From NCBI RefSeq assembly GCF_028743495.1, contig NZ_CP117968.1: a stretch of DNA of 64,000 nucleotides. One strand, given 5' to 3'. Both the position numbers and the translations under genes were made by a program. The stretch is from Allobacillus halotolerans. Its GTDB lineage: Bacteria > Bacillota > Bacilli > Bacillales > Alkalibacillaceae. Each line of letters opens with the position of its first letter. Position 1 is the stretch's first letter. Shown here in pieces: positions 25,238-33,998 of this stretch. The notes beneath the pieces were generated by a model, which did no database searches, had not been told where the DNA came from, and saw only the letters and a program-made list of their open reading frames with translations.

Positions 25238-25732
25238 ATGAATAAACTTGAACAAATGACAATCGAACAATTGAAAGAACGTGGCGTCGAACTTGAAGAC
25301 ATCGCTGAACTCGTTTATCACTTGCAGTCAGCGTATCATGATGACTTGGACATGGAAGAATGTATGTTTAACATTCGAAAAGTCCTCAAAAAGCGGGAAG
25401 TGCAAAATGCCGTGTTAACCGGTATTCAACTGGATAAATTCGCTGAACAAAATAAATTCGAGGAACCGCTTCAAAGCATTATCGCAAATGATGAAGGGTT
25501 ATATGGGATCGATGAAATCGTTGCTTTTTCGATCATCAATGTCTATGGATCGATTGGATTCACGAACTTTGGCTATATTGACAAGATCAAACCAGGGATT
25601 TTGAAAAAATTGAATGATAAACGATATGGTACGCACACCTTTTTGGATGATATCGTCGGCGCGATTGCCGCTGCTGCTTCCAGTCGTTTGGCTCACAGCT
25701 CGGAACTAGCGCTTGATCCTGAGGATGACTAA
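25238..25732 (+). CDS. yutG: Phosphatidylglycerophosphatase A-like protein YutG
   Basis: PgpA-fold protein of 164 residues, same length as B. subtilis YutG. Recognisable segments are GVELEDIAELVYHLQ, FNIRKVLKKREVQNAVLTGIQLD, GIDEIVAFSIINVYGSIGFTNFGYIDK and the C-terminal FLDDIVGAIAAAASSRLAH. It lacks the long membrane helices of E. coli PgpA. The family may dephosphorylate phosphatidylglycerophosphate, but for the YutG branch this is inferred. Ends 47 bases from convergent yutF. Confidence 0.85.
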   Translation: MNKLEQMTIEQLKERGVELEDIAELVYHLQSAYHDDLDMEECMFNIRKVLKKREVQNAVLTGIQLDKFAEQNKFEEPLQSIIANDEGLYGIDEIVAFSIINVYGSIGFTNFGYIDKIKPGILKKLNDKRYGTHTFLDDIVGAIAAAASSRLAHSSELALDPEDD

Positions 25733-25734
25733 CT

Positions 25735-25778
25735 GTCTTGCTTAGGCTGTTTATTCTGAAACGAAAAACAGCCTGAGC
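25735..25778. terminator. Stem-loop between yutG and yutF
   Basis: CTTAGGCTGTTT and AAAACAGCCTGAG form a long stem between the two convergent stop codons. Neither strand has a strong T-run outside it, so termination efficiency is uncertain. Confidence 0.45.
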
Positions 25779-25779
25779 A

Positions 25780-26550
25780 TTACATATGGCTAAACCATTC
25801 GTTTAATGTACGGACAGAATACGTTGGCTGCTTCGGATATTTGGCCAACTCCTCTTCTGATGTCACTCCCGTTTGCACATGAAGCGTGTCCAAACCCGAT
25901 TGAATCCCCGCCATAATGTCCGTTTCATAATTATCCCCAACCATGATGGTTTTTTCGCGTGGAATCCCTAACTTTTGTAGCGCAAATTCCATCATAAATG
26001 GTTGCGGTTTCCCTACATAAGTTGGCTTTTTACCGGAAACGTGACTCACTAATTCGACGAAAGCCCCGTTACCAGGTGTAAAACCTCGTTCAGTTGGAAC
26101 TTTGATGTCCGGATTCGTCGCAAGTAAATACGCGCCCTTCTGTGCATTCAACGCTGCGCGGGTGATTTTTTCATACGTAACGTTTCGATCGATTCCCATG
26201 ACAACGATTTCTGCTTCTTGATCCGTCAATTCGATTCCCGCTTCTTCTAGGGCAGAAATTAAACCGGTTTGACCGACGACAAAAGCACGACGGCTCGTTA
26301 ATTTTTCTTTAATAAAAGCAGCTGTTGCTAGTGATGCTGTAATCACTTGTTCAACTTGCGCTTCAATACCAAAACCTCTTAGTTTCTCTGCTGTTTGCTC
26401 CAGTGTCCGTGACGAATTATTTGTCAAAAACAGATGTGGAATATGACGTTTATTTAATTCATCAACGAATTCTTTGGCACCTTGAATTTCATCTGTTCCA
26501 CGAAACATCGTGCCATCCAAATCAATTAAATATCCCTCGTAGTGTTTCAT
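25780..26550 (-). CDS. yutF: HAD-family phosphatase YutF (NagD-like, TIGR01457)
   Basis: HAD-superfamily hydrolase of 256 residues in the NagD subfamily. Motif I is IDLDGTMFRG (D11, D13), motif II is FLTNNSSR, motif III is around K in YVGKPQPFM, and motif IV is MVGDNYETDIMAG. B. subtilis YutF dephosphorylates small sugar or nucleotide phosphates. It is followed closely upstream by yutE (6 bases apart), so both are one transcript. Confidence 0.93.
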   Translation of the reverse strand: MKHYEGYLIDLDGTMFRGTDEIQGAKEFVDELNKRHIPHLFLTNNSSRTLEQTAEKLRGFGIEAQVEQVITASLATAAFIKEKLTSRRAFVVGQTGLISALEEAGIELTDQEAEIVVMGIDRNVTYEKITRAALNAQKGAYLLATNPDIKVPTERGFTPGNGAFVELVSHVSGKKPTYVGKPQPFMMEFALQKLGIPREKTIMVGDNYETDIMAGIQSGLDTLHVQTGVTSEEELAKYPKQPTYSVRTLNEWFSHM

Positions 26551-26556
26551 TGTTGA

Positions 26557-27000
26557 TTACTCCTTTGGTTTATGAAAAGCATTGATAGGACCGAGTTCGT
26601 TTTCCAAATAATTTAAAACGAGTGGACGAAAATGTTCAATCGTATCCAAATTATTTCTTAACGTTTTCTCAATCTCTGAATGGTTGATCTTCGTATACTC
26701 CCGGACCAGCTTCGGACGCAGGCTGACGATCTCTTTATAGGAAGCTTCGTGTTCTTTCGGAATCACTCGCTCATCAACTAAAATATCAATAATATCTTCA
26801 TAACTACCTGGGTCTCTCATGATAAATCCATCAATCATCAAGTTTCCGACATCAATAATGGATTCGACGACCATTTGCGCCAACCGTTCAATGCCTAATT
26901 TCTCCAAAAAACTGACAGCTTCTTGTTGCTCCAATACTTCAAGTAAACCATTGTAATAAAGTAATGTATTTTCAATATTTTCTCGGTCGACAAAATACAT
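26557..27000 (-). CDS. yutE: DUF86/HepT-like protein YutE
   Basis: HEPN-fold protein of 147 residues, DUF86/HepT family. The R-x6-H pattern REYTKINH that in true HepT toxins forms the RNase active site is visible at about residue 102. Its usual partner, an MNT nucleotidyltransferase antitoxin, is absent on both sides, and the gene lies in the conserved yut housekeeping order, so a toxin role is doubtful. Of four nearby ATG/ATT codons, only the ATG at 27000 has a spaced ribosome site (AAAGGA, 8 bases). Confidence 0.82.
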   Translation of the reverse strand: MYFVDRENIENTLLYYNGLLEVLEQQEAVSFLEKLGIERLAQMVVESIIDVGNLMIDGFIMRDPGSYEDIIDILVDERVIPKEHEASYKEIVSLRPKLVREYTKINHSEIEKTLRNNLDTIEHFRPLVLNYLENELGPINAFHKPKE

Positions 27001-27141
27001 AATCATCATCCTTTCACCCCATAGTTTAACATAACTAATAAGCTCAAGCCTTACAGGAATGCATTGAATTTTGGCTATCGGATGAACCTATTAGCTACTT
27101 TTGGTAAAATGGGGTAAAAGATTTGTCAGGAGTGTCAATGA

Positions 27142-27411
27142 ATGAGCAATGTAAACATGATCAAAGATGAAACAGAAAGTACGAGTGTACGATATGTTAG
27201 CTTTAGCACCGAATTCAGAAGATATGATTTTGCATTTTTCGAAAGTGAAACGATAGACGATAAGGTTTTCATTCTCGATTTGCAAAGCTCGCACTATACG
27301 ACAGTGAAAAAAGATGAACTCAAATCGCCAAAATATTATGCGCACCATTTCCGTGTAAATGAATATGAGGCAGAGGAAATATTCGAATACTTGAAAGAAA
27401 ATTTGAAGTAA
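27142..27411 (+). CDS. DUF3055 family protein
   Basis: Protein of 89 residues of the DUF3055 (SAV0927-like) family. Diagnostic segments are STSVRYVSFSTEFRRYDFAFFES and VFILDLQSSHYTTVKKDEL, with the C-terminal YEAEEIFEYLKENL. Small alpha/beta protein, no known function, conserved in Bacillaceae and staphylococci. AGGAGTG precedes the ATG. Single gene. Confidence 0.8.
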   Translation: MSNVNMIKDETESTSVRYVSFSTEFRRYDFAFFESETIDDKVFILDLQSSHYTTVKKDELKSPKYYAHHFRVNEYEAEEIFEYLKENLK

Positions 27412-27519
27412 GGTTGATGAAAACCAAGCGCCTAAGTTTTTAGCCAAAACCAAACGAACTTCATACGTATAATCGCCTTCTGAGTGGAAAGCCTATTGAC
27501 TGACAGGAGGCGATTAGTT

Positions 27520-27780
27520 ATGCCAAAAAAGAAGAAATATGATGATTTCGCAAACGTTGAGATCGATCGAAATTACCAAATCCCTGAAGAATTCCCTGAA
27601 GGAACTTACGGGGAGCCGGTAAACGCTGAACAACCGCTCCAATCGCAAGTCGATAACCCGAATCGACGCCCTTATTCCGCTTTCAATTATGAAAATAAAA
27701 CACTACATGCGGATGCTCAACGGAATATGTCAAACTCCCACCCACCTAATGATTTTCCAGCCGAAGATACTGAGGACTAG
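27520..27780 (+). CDS. Conserved small hydrophilic (cytosolic) protein
   Basis: Protein of 86 residues, very hydrophilic and probably largely unstructured: MPKKKKYDDFANVEIDR, then IPEEFPEGTYGEPVN and RPYSAFNYENKTLH. Such proteins are annotated as cytosolic proteins of unknown function in Bacillaceae. The ATG at 27520 is preceded by AGGAGGC at 7 bases; the upstream extension has no site. Terminator follows at once. Confidence 0.7.
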   Translation: MPKKKKYDDFANVEIDRNYQIPEEFPEGTYGEPVNAEQPLQSQVDNPNRRPYSAFNYENKTLHADAQRNMSNSHPPNDFPAEDTED

Positions 27781-27800
27781 CAAGGAAAATTGCACCCGAT

Positions 27801-27843
27801 AAAGCTTGTAGAAAATGCCATGTTTTCTGCAAGCTTTTTTTAT
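27801..27843 (+). terminator. Intrinsic terminator after the 27.5-kb small gene
   Basis: AAGCTTGTAGAAAA and TTTTCTGCAAGCTT form a 14-bp stem with one G-T, then a T-run. Confidence 0.9.
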
Positions 27844-27964
27844 TTTAAAGGTGTTTTACAAATTTCGAGGGACTTTTTTAAAAAAACGTTTCATGCTTAA
27901 TAAGTTCATGCGTTCAGTGTTATGATGGAGGAATGAAAGTGCTTATACTAAAGGGTGATTTGAA

Positions 27965-30900
27965 TTGTTAACTGAACAATCGATTCAATCGATGTTTTCA
28001 AATAGAATGTTCGAGCGTGGCAAGCGTTACTATCGCAAAGGAGCGGTGGAGCGTGTCGTATTTGATGAACTTCAAAAGTCTTGGTCAGGCACTGTGTCGG
28101 GCAGTGAAATGTATCATGTGTCCATACAGAAGCACGATGATGATACGTTCGATCATGCATGTACATGCCCTGCCTATGAAACATTTGGAGAATGTAAACA
28201 TATTGTTGCTGTTCTATTAAAATTAGCCAATCGAGAAGCAGTTGACAAAGGTCAACTGTTCGATAATTTTTTAGAAAATCGTAAGCAAAATGATATGCCT
28301 AACCGAAGAATCAACAAGGAACCTAAACCTACTGACGATCTCTCGGCTAGGATAATTAACCTTTTCATGGACACCAATTCAGCGGATTCAACTTTGCATA
28401 AAGAGCCGCTTCAGACTGAATATATTTTAAAAATCGATCATCAATTATTGAAAGGTATGCTACTTTCTGTCGAGATGAAGACCGGTGTCGAACGTACATA
28501 TGTCGTCAAAAACCTGAAGAAGTTTTTAAAGAGTGTCGATGAACAATCTGAGCATTTTTTTACACCGAAATTTTCTTATGATCCAAAACAACATATGTTC
28601 AAAGAAGAAGATCAACGTGTGATGCAAATTCTTTTGGATATATACCGAAGTGACGCTTTCTATGAAAACCAATGGCAAACGATTGCCAATCAAAAGGGAA
28701 TGACGATTCCACCGTACTTCGCCAAGGAACTGCTACAGGCTCTTTCTGAAAGAGGCTGTACATTCGAAGACGTGACGGGAACTTTTCGGGAGATTCACTT
28801 ATTCAAAGACGCTTTGCCATTTGATTTTTCTCTTCATGAAAATAGTCATGGCTATGCGCTCGGTTTTGATGCGATGGATCATTTCCATTATTTTAAAGAC
28901 TACGGAATCATTCAGGAAGGTCAGTATTTTTATCATTTGAACGCAAACCAACGGGAGATCATGAAGAATATTTATGGATTTTTGTATCGAAATCCGAAAT
29001 CGAGTATTCCGATTCAAAAGCACCAGATGGACTCTTTCGTTTCGAATGTCGTGCCGAACTTGAAACAAATCGGGGATGTTCGTCTTTCTGAACAAGTATC
29101 TGAGGCAATCATCAATCCGTCTCTTCAAGCGACCATGCATTTAGATTTAGATGGCGAGCGGTTAACGGCGAATATCCGCTATTGGTATGACGATATCGAA
29201 ATCGATCCGATGCAGCCTGGTGATACTCAAAAACGAGATTCTTCACAAATTTTAGTGCGAGATACTGAAAAAGAACAACGTGTGATGAATATAATTGAGT
29301 CGGCAGGATTTAAGTTCAATGGCCATGAACTTTACTTGGATGATGAAGAAGATATGTTCACGTTTCTGTATTACTTGCTACCGCAGCTGGATGAAGATGT
29401 GGCAATATATTTAACGAATGCGGTGAAAAATCTACTCGTAGATGAAATTGAGTCTCCCGCCGTTCATGTGGATTTGGATTCAAACGGTGATTTTCTGGAA
29501 ATCGATTTTGATTTGGGAGATATCGACCAGAGCGAAATCAGTCATATAATTCAATCCGTCGTTGAGAAAAAACGATATTACCGGTTGCCGAATGGCCGCT
29601 TCGTACCACTTGAAGAAGACTCTTTCGCGCAAATATCGAACGTTTTTGATGAGATGCGTCTAAATCCAGAAGATTTAAAAGATGGCAAGGTGCAACTACC
29701 TGCCTACCGCGGACTTCAGATGGACGAAGCGATGTCTGAGCATTTCCGAAAAAATTATAATCAAGCTTTTCAACAACTGATTGAGGACATTAAAAATCCT
29801 GAATCCTTTGATATACCATTGCCAGCTGGAATCCATGCTGATTTGCGTGAATACCAAATCTTAGGCTTCCAGTGGCTAAAATCATTAAGTCGTTACCGAT
29901 TCGGTGGAATTCTAGCGGATGATATGGGACTTGGGAAGACGCTTCAGACGATTGCTTATCTTTTATCTGAAAAAGAAAATAATCCGGACCAGGATCAGCC
30001 GGCCCTCGTCGTTTCACCTGCTTCCCTCGTATATAACTGGGAGTCAGAGTTCAAAAAGTTCGCTCCATCGATGAAAGTCTGTGTCATCCACGGAAGTATC
30101 GGGGAACGAGAGGAATTATTTAAAATCGCTGATGAATACGATGTGTTGATCACTTCCTATCCATTAGTGCGGCAGGATTTAGAACAATATCGTGATAGAC
30201 GATTTTCGACGCTGATTTTAGATGAAGCGCAAGCGATCAAAAACCATTTGACGAAGCAGGCACAAGCGATCCGGTCGATACGTGCTGGAAGACGCTTTGC
30301 TTTAAGTGGCACACCAATCGAAAACTCACTCGATGAGTTGTGGTCGTTGTTCGATGTGATCATGCCCGGTTTTTTCCCAAGTAAAAAAGCGTTCCGTGAA
30401 CTTCCTCATGAACAGATTTCCCGGATGAGTCGTCCATTCATTTTACGTCGGATCAAACAAGACGTATTGACGGAGCTTCCAGATAAAATTGAATCAGTAA
30501 ATCATTCTGAATTGACGAAGGATCAGAAACAGCTTTATCTTGGGTATCTTGAAAAAATTCAAGGAGAGGCTGCAAGCGCCATTTCCAGTGAAGGATTCCA
30601 GAAAAGCCGAATGAAAATATTAGCTGGACTCACACGACTTCGCCAGCTATGCTGCCACCCTTCTTTATTTATCGAAGGATATGAAGGCGAATCCGGCAAG
30701 TTGAATCAGCTACTGGAAATGGTCGAAACTGCTAGGCAAAACGGTCAACGGATTCTGATTTTCTCCCAATTTTCAAGCATGTTGAAAATTATTCGAGAAG
30801 AAATGAACGCAATGGGTGAAGATGTTTTTTATTTGGACGGACAAACGCCTTCAAAACACCGCGTCGATATGGTCGATCGCTTCAATGACGGAGAGAAAAA

Positions 30901-31204
30901 CATTTTCCTTATATCACTTAAAGCTGGCGGCACAGGACTGAACCTAACCGGCGCAGACACAGTCATTTTATATGATTTATGGTGGAACCCGGCCGTCGAA
31001 GAACAAGCAACAGGCCGCGCCCATCGGATGGGTCAGAAAAAAGTTGTTCAAGTGTACAGATTGATCACGAAAGGCACGATTGAAGAAAAAATCCATGCAT
31101 TACAACAACGCAAAAGAGAACTGATTGAAAATGTGATTCAACCAGGCGAAACGAACTTCACAAGCTTGAGTGAAAACGAAATTCGTGAGTTGTTGAATGT
31201 TTAA
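27965..31204 (+). CDS. SNF2-family helicase with N-terminal SWIM zinc finger
   Basis: Large DEAD/DEAH ATPase of 1079 residues. The SWIM zinc finger has C66-x-C68 and C77-x-H79. A long family-specific middle (about 120-600) precedes the SNF2 ATPase: Walker A DDMGLGKT near residue 655, DEAQ near 752, SGTPIENSLDELW, and helicase C motifs ILIFSQFSSMLK, SLKAGGTGLNLTGAD and QATGRAHRMGQ. Start is a TTG with AAAGGGTG 7 bases before; no ATG fits. Such enzymes are thought to remodel protein-DNA or RNA polymerase complexes (RapA-like roles). No restriction or defence neighbour is present; array R5 lies just after it. Confidence 0.9.
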   Translation: MLTEQSIQSMFSNRMFERGKRYYRKGAVERVVFDELQKSWSGTVSGSEMYHVSIQKHDDDTFDHACTCPAYETFGECKHIVAVLLKLANREAVDKGQLFDNFLENRKQNDMPNRRINKEPKPTDDLSARIINLFMDTNSADSTLHKEPLQTEYILKIDHQLLKGMLLSVEMKTGVERTYVVKNLKKFLKSVDEQSEHFFTPKFSYDPKQHMFKEEDQRVMQILLDIYRSDAFYENQWQTIANQKGMTIPPYFAKELLQALSERGCTFEDVTGTFREIHLFKDALPFDFSLHENSHGYALGFDAMDHFHYFKDYGIIQEGQYFYHLNANQREIMKNIYGFLYRNPKSSIPIQKHQMDSFVSNVVPNLKQIGDVRLSEQVSEAIINPSLQATMHLDLDGERLTANIRYWYDDIEIDPMQPGDTQKRDSSQILVRDTEKEQRVMNIIESAGFKFNGHELYLDDEEDMFTFLYYLLPQLDEDVAIYLTNAVKNLLVDEIESPAVHVDLDSNGDFLEIDFDLGDIDQSEISHIIQSVVEKKRYYRLPNGRFVPLEEDSFAQISNVFDEMRLNPEDLKDGKVQLPAYRGLQMDEAMSEHFRKNYNQAFQQLIEDIKNPESFDIPLPAGIHADLREYQILGFQWLKSLSRYRFGGILADDMGLGKTLQTIAYLLSEKENNPDQDQPALVVSPASLVYNWESEFKKFAPSMKVCVIHGSIGEREELFKIADEYDVLITSYPLVRQDLEQYRDRRFSTLILDEAQAIKNHLTKQAQAIRSIRAGRRFALSGTPIENSLDELWSLFDVIMPGFFPSKKAFRELPHEQISRMSRPFILRRIKQDVLTELPDKIESVNHSELTKDQKQLYLGYLEKIQGEAASAISSEGFQKSRMKILAGLTRLRQLCCHPSLFIEGYEGESGKLNQLLEMVETARQNGQRILIFSQFSSMLKIIREEMNAMGEDVFYLDGQTPSKHRVDMVDRFNDGEKNIFLISLKAGGTGLNLTGADTVILYDLWWNPAVEEQATGRAHRMGQKKVVQVYRLITKGTIEEKIHALQQRKRELIENVIQPGETNFTSLSENEIRELLNV

Positions 31205-31219
31205 TTTAGATAGTGAGGA

Positions 31220-31248
31220 GGCACTGACTTCGGTCGGTGCTTTTTTTG
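31220..31248 (+). terminator. Terminator of the SNF2 gene, shared module with 52106-52134
   Basis: GGCACTGAC and GTCGGTGC pair, followed by seven T and GTGC. Sequence on both sides matches the reverse complement of the terminator next to array R8. Confidence 0.85.
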
Positions 31249-31271
31249 TGCTAAAACGCAAAGCGATGTGG

Positions 31272-31670
31272 TTAACATTGAAGCAGTGCGAATTAACACT
31301 GAAGCGACGGGGATTAACACTGAAGCCGCGCGAATCAACACTGAAGACGCGCGATTTAACACTGAAGCCGTGCGAATTAACACTGAAGCGACGCGGGTTA
31401 ACACTGAAGGCCAACGAATTAACACTGAAGCTGCACGAATTAACCCTGAAGCCACGCGAATTAACACTGAAGACGCGCGATTTAACACTGAAGCTGCACG
31501 AATTAACACTGAAGACGCGCGATTTAACACTGAAGCTGCGCGGGTTAACCCTGAAGCTGCGGGAATTAACACTGAAGCCGTGCGAATTAACACTGAAGCG
31601 ACGCGGGTTAACACTGAAGCTGCACGAATTAACCCTGAAGCGACGCGGGTTAACACTGAAGGCCCGTGAC
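31272..31670. repeat. Array R5: 19 units of 21 bp
   Basis: TTAACACTGAAG recurs every 21 bases from 31272 to 31650, nineteen units without one base of slippage. The remaining nine bases (such as CCGCGCGAA, ACGCGCGAT, CTGCACGAA) vary in subtypes. Long ORFs appear in at least two plus frames and on the minus strand, all made only of heptapeptide repeats; I reject them. The same unit, inverted, forms array R8. Confidence 0.97.
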
Positions 31671-31813
31671 CAAACATCGAAAACGACCGCTTTTATGTTT
31701 CATGTTCCGCACACTACTTCATGCAATTGGAAGGATATGTTTAATTCGCCGTCATAGCGGGGATATTTCCTATAGAAGAAGTGAGAGAAGTTGCGTTTTA
31801 AAGGAGTTTTCAA

Positions 31814-32548
31814 ATGTTGACTAAAAATAGTTCATTTTTACTGACAAAGGATGATTTTGAACAAGCCGATCACTTACCGGATTGGCTGTTACGAGAATAT
31901 AAAACGTTTAGTGAAACTGTTACAGATCCTACATTCCCATGTTTTTTCGGTATGACGGCTCAGCGTAGAGGTGAGCTTCGTTATTCTTACATTGAGCATG
32001 ATAAATGGGATCATTTACCTGAAGCCGTAGAAAGCTTTCTAAGTCTCTTCACACCGGAAAATAAAACGAGACATGGTTTATTCATTTTTGTGGAGCCTGA
32101 GTCTGAAGAAAAATCAATCGACTATTATCGATCGTATTTCTGGGATATTCTACAATATTTACATGAACAAGACCGTTTCGATTGGCCAGCTGGCGCGCCG
32201 AAAGACCCTGAACATTATTTATGGGATTTCCATTTTGCAGGCGAGCCAATATTCGCGTTCGGTAATGCGCCAGCTTATAAACAAAGAAAAACTAGAGACC
32301 TTGGCAACAGTCTCGTCTTAGGTTTCCAGCCACGCAAGATTTTTGAAGGGCTCGAAGGCACAGAAAAAGGCGGCATCATGTCCCGTGAAAAAGTCCGTGC
32401 CCGCGTTGAAGCTTGGGATGGTCTTCCAAAACACCCGGATATCAGTCATTTCGGTGACCCTGATCATAATGAGTGGAAGCAATTCTTTATTGGCGATGAC
32501 ATTGAACCGATTAAAGGAAAATGTCCTTTCCACCATAAAGATAGCTAA
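31814..32548 (+). CDS. YqcI/YcgG family protein
   Basis: Protein of 244 residues of the YqcI/YcgG family. Landmarks are FPCFFGMTAQRRGELRYSYIEHDKW, FFAGEPIFAFGNAPAY (here FHFAGEPIFAFGNAPAYKQRKTRDLG), and a C-terminal IGDDIEPIKGKCPF with a conserved Cys. AAAGGAG precedes the ATG. Function unknown; some relatives are reported in haem-related or nitric-oxide-linked contexts, which I cannot test here. Single gene between array R5 and the DDAH-family gene. Confidence 0.82.
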   Translation: MLTKNSSFLLTKDDFEQADHLPDWLLREYKTFSETVTDPTFPCFFGMTAQRRGELRYSYIEHDKWDHLPEAVESFLSLFTPENKTRHGLFIFVEPESEEKSIDYYRSYFWDILQYLHEQDRFDWPAGAPKDPEHYLWDFHFAGEPIFAFGNAPAYKQRKTRDLGNSLVLGFQPRKIFEGLEGTEKGGIMSREKVRARVEAWDGLPKHPDISHFGDPDHNEWKQFFIGDDIEPIKGKCPFHHKDS

Positions 32549-32627
32549 CAATAAAAATCGCGGAAAGAGAAAGCTATAAAATTTATATTCCAATCACGAC
32601 TTTATCGATATCAATGGAGGTTACAGC

Positions 32628-33479
32628 ATGAGAGGGATCACATCAACTCAAAAAATAAATTGTCGTACTGAATACGCCACATTAAAAAAAGCCGTTGTAG
32701 TGAAGCCTTCTTTTATGAAAATCACACAAGTAATTAATGAAACGCAGAAGCATTATAAAAACACTAATATAGATACAACGCTCGCCGTAAAGCAGCATAG
32801 GCACTTTTTAAAGGTTATGAGGTCACATGGCATCGAAGTCACTGAACTTTCTCCAAATCCTCATTTAAATGAACACGTCTTTACACGTGACACTGCCTTT
32901 GTGATTGATGACCAGTTATTCGTGGCATCCATGAACGAAGAAGTTCGGCAAGGTGAAACCGAGCAATTAAAGGAATGGTTACATGAACAATCGGTACCTT
33001 TTCAAAAAGGTTTAGAAGGTTCAATTGAAGGCGGAGATGTCATCATTGACGGTGACACCATTTGGGTTGGTCTAAGTGGACGCACAACATTCGATGCCGT
33101 GAAAGATTTACAACGACGATTACCGAGCTACAATGTGCGACCTTTACGGTTAAAGGATGATATTCTTCATCTCGATTACGTCTTTAATATCTTAAGCGAA
33201 GACACTGCTCTTGTTTACAGTGATGCTTTTACTAAAAAAGATTTAAGAAAACTTCATTCCAACTATCACGTGATTTCTGTTACCGATGAAGAGCAATTTC
33301 AAATGGGACCAAACGTCCTTTCAATCGGTGATGGAAAAGTTATTAGCCTTCCTCAAAATGAACGATTGAATAACGTGTTAGAATCCGAAGGCTATAAAGT
33401 CATACGCGTCGATCTCTCTGAAATCATCAAGTCCGGTGGCTCATTCAGATGTTGTACATTACCTTTGCAGCGAGGCTAA
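32628..33479 (+). CDS. Dimethylarginine dimethylaminohydrolase-family hydrolase (YkgA-like)
   Basis: Guanidino-group modifying enzyme of 283 residues in the amidinotransferase/DDAH fold. The catalytic Cys is C275 or C276 in GGSFRCCTLPLQ at the C-terminus; the catalytic His is in LHLDYVF; substrate Asp/Glu are in FTRDTAFVID and EGGDVII. Members hydrolyse arginine, methylarginines or related compounds to citrulline plus an amine. It resembles B. subtilis YkgA. Single gene followed by a terminator. Confidence 0.85.
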   Translation: MRGITSTQKINCRTEYATLKKAVVVKPSFMKITQVINETQKHYKNTNIDTTLAVKQHRHFLKVMRSHGIEVTELSPNPHLNEHVFTRDTAFVIDDQLFVASMNEEVRQGETEQLKEWLHEQSVPFQKGLEGSIEGGDVIIDGDTIWVGLSGRTTFDAVKDLQRRLPSYNVRPLRLKDDILHLDYVFNILSEDTALVYSDAFTKKDLRKLHSNYHVISVTDEEQFQMGPNVLSIGDGKVISLPQNERLNNVLESEGYKVIRVDLSEIIKSGGSFRCCTLPLQRG

Positions 33480-33505
33480 TCGATAAGCAACATTGAAACA
33501 AATAC

Positions 33506-33541
33506 TCGAACGATTTCTCAATTAAATCGTTCGGGTTTTTT
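33506..33541 (+). terminator. Intrinsic terminator after the DDAH-family gene
   Basis: CGAACGATTT and AAATCGTTCG form a 10-bp stem, then GGTTTTTTA. The stem sequence resembles the terminator at 5297-5342. Confidence 0.88.
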
Positions 33542-33564
33542 ATGTATGTAAACCTCAACAATAA

Positions 33565-33604
33565 TAAAAAACCTTGCACTACCAACTTGGGTAGAACAAG
33601 GTTT
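33565..33604 (-). terminator. Intrinsic terminator after yutD
   Basis: On the minus strand AAACCTTG pairs with CAAGGTTT, enclosing an inner CTACCCAAGTTGGTAG hairpin, then TTTTATT. Confidence 0.85.
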
Positions 33605-33606
33605 CA

Positions 33607-33876
33607 TTAGTCAATCCGTTTCAAAACGAAATAAGGACAACCAAAATTACAATATTCATAAATATAATCTTCTAATGTAGATATTTTCGTATCAAAGGTC
33701 GCTTTTTGATTTTGATCATCATAAAAACCTTTTAGACGAAGCTGACCATAACCCCAGTCACCGACGAGGAAATCATACTTCGCCAGCAAATCCACATATT
33801 TTTCTTCGATAGCTTCTTCATTGAAAGCTTCTCTGTATTCGTAAATTAAATCATAATTGGTTCCTTGAAGTTCCAT
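33607..33876 (-). CDS. yutD: YutD-like protein (DUF1027)
   Basis: Protein of 89 residues of the DUF1027/YutD family. The segments YDLIYEYREAFNEEAIEEKYVDLLAKYDFLVGDWGYGQLRLKGFY and YCNFGCPYFVLKRI are diagnostic. Its upstream extension is dropped, since GAGGTGAT stands before the ATG at 33876. B. subtilis YutD is slightly longer. Function unknown. Divergent from lytH, as in the yut region of B. subtilis. Confidence 0.88.
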   Translation of the reverse strand: MELQGTNYDLIYEYREAFNEEAIEEKYVDLLAKYDFLVGDWGYGQLRLKGFYDDQNQKATFDTKISTLEDYIYEYCNFGCPYFVLKRID

Positions 33877-33998
33877 GGAGATCACCTCGTTATACATAGT
33901 GTACCATAATTTCCTTATCCATTCTCTACATGAAAACAATTTAGCTGCTTACACTAAGAATTAGCTAAATTCCGATATGAGAAAGGATTCCAATCTGT

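Noticed and set aside
26557..27000. Toxin-antitoxin module at yutE
   Set aside because: No antitoxin gene adjacent; conserved housekeeping context.
31201..31677. Minus-strand ORF of 158 codons over array R5
   Set aside because: Same reason as the plus-strand ORFs; overlaps the SNF2 terminator and has no start signal.
31197..31757. Long plus-strand ORF of 186 codons over array R5, rich in ELTLKPR heptads
   Set aside because: Other frames on both strands are also open over the same array because the unit is 21 bp; no ribosome site; composition is purely repetitive.
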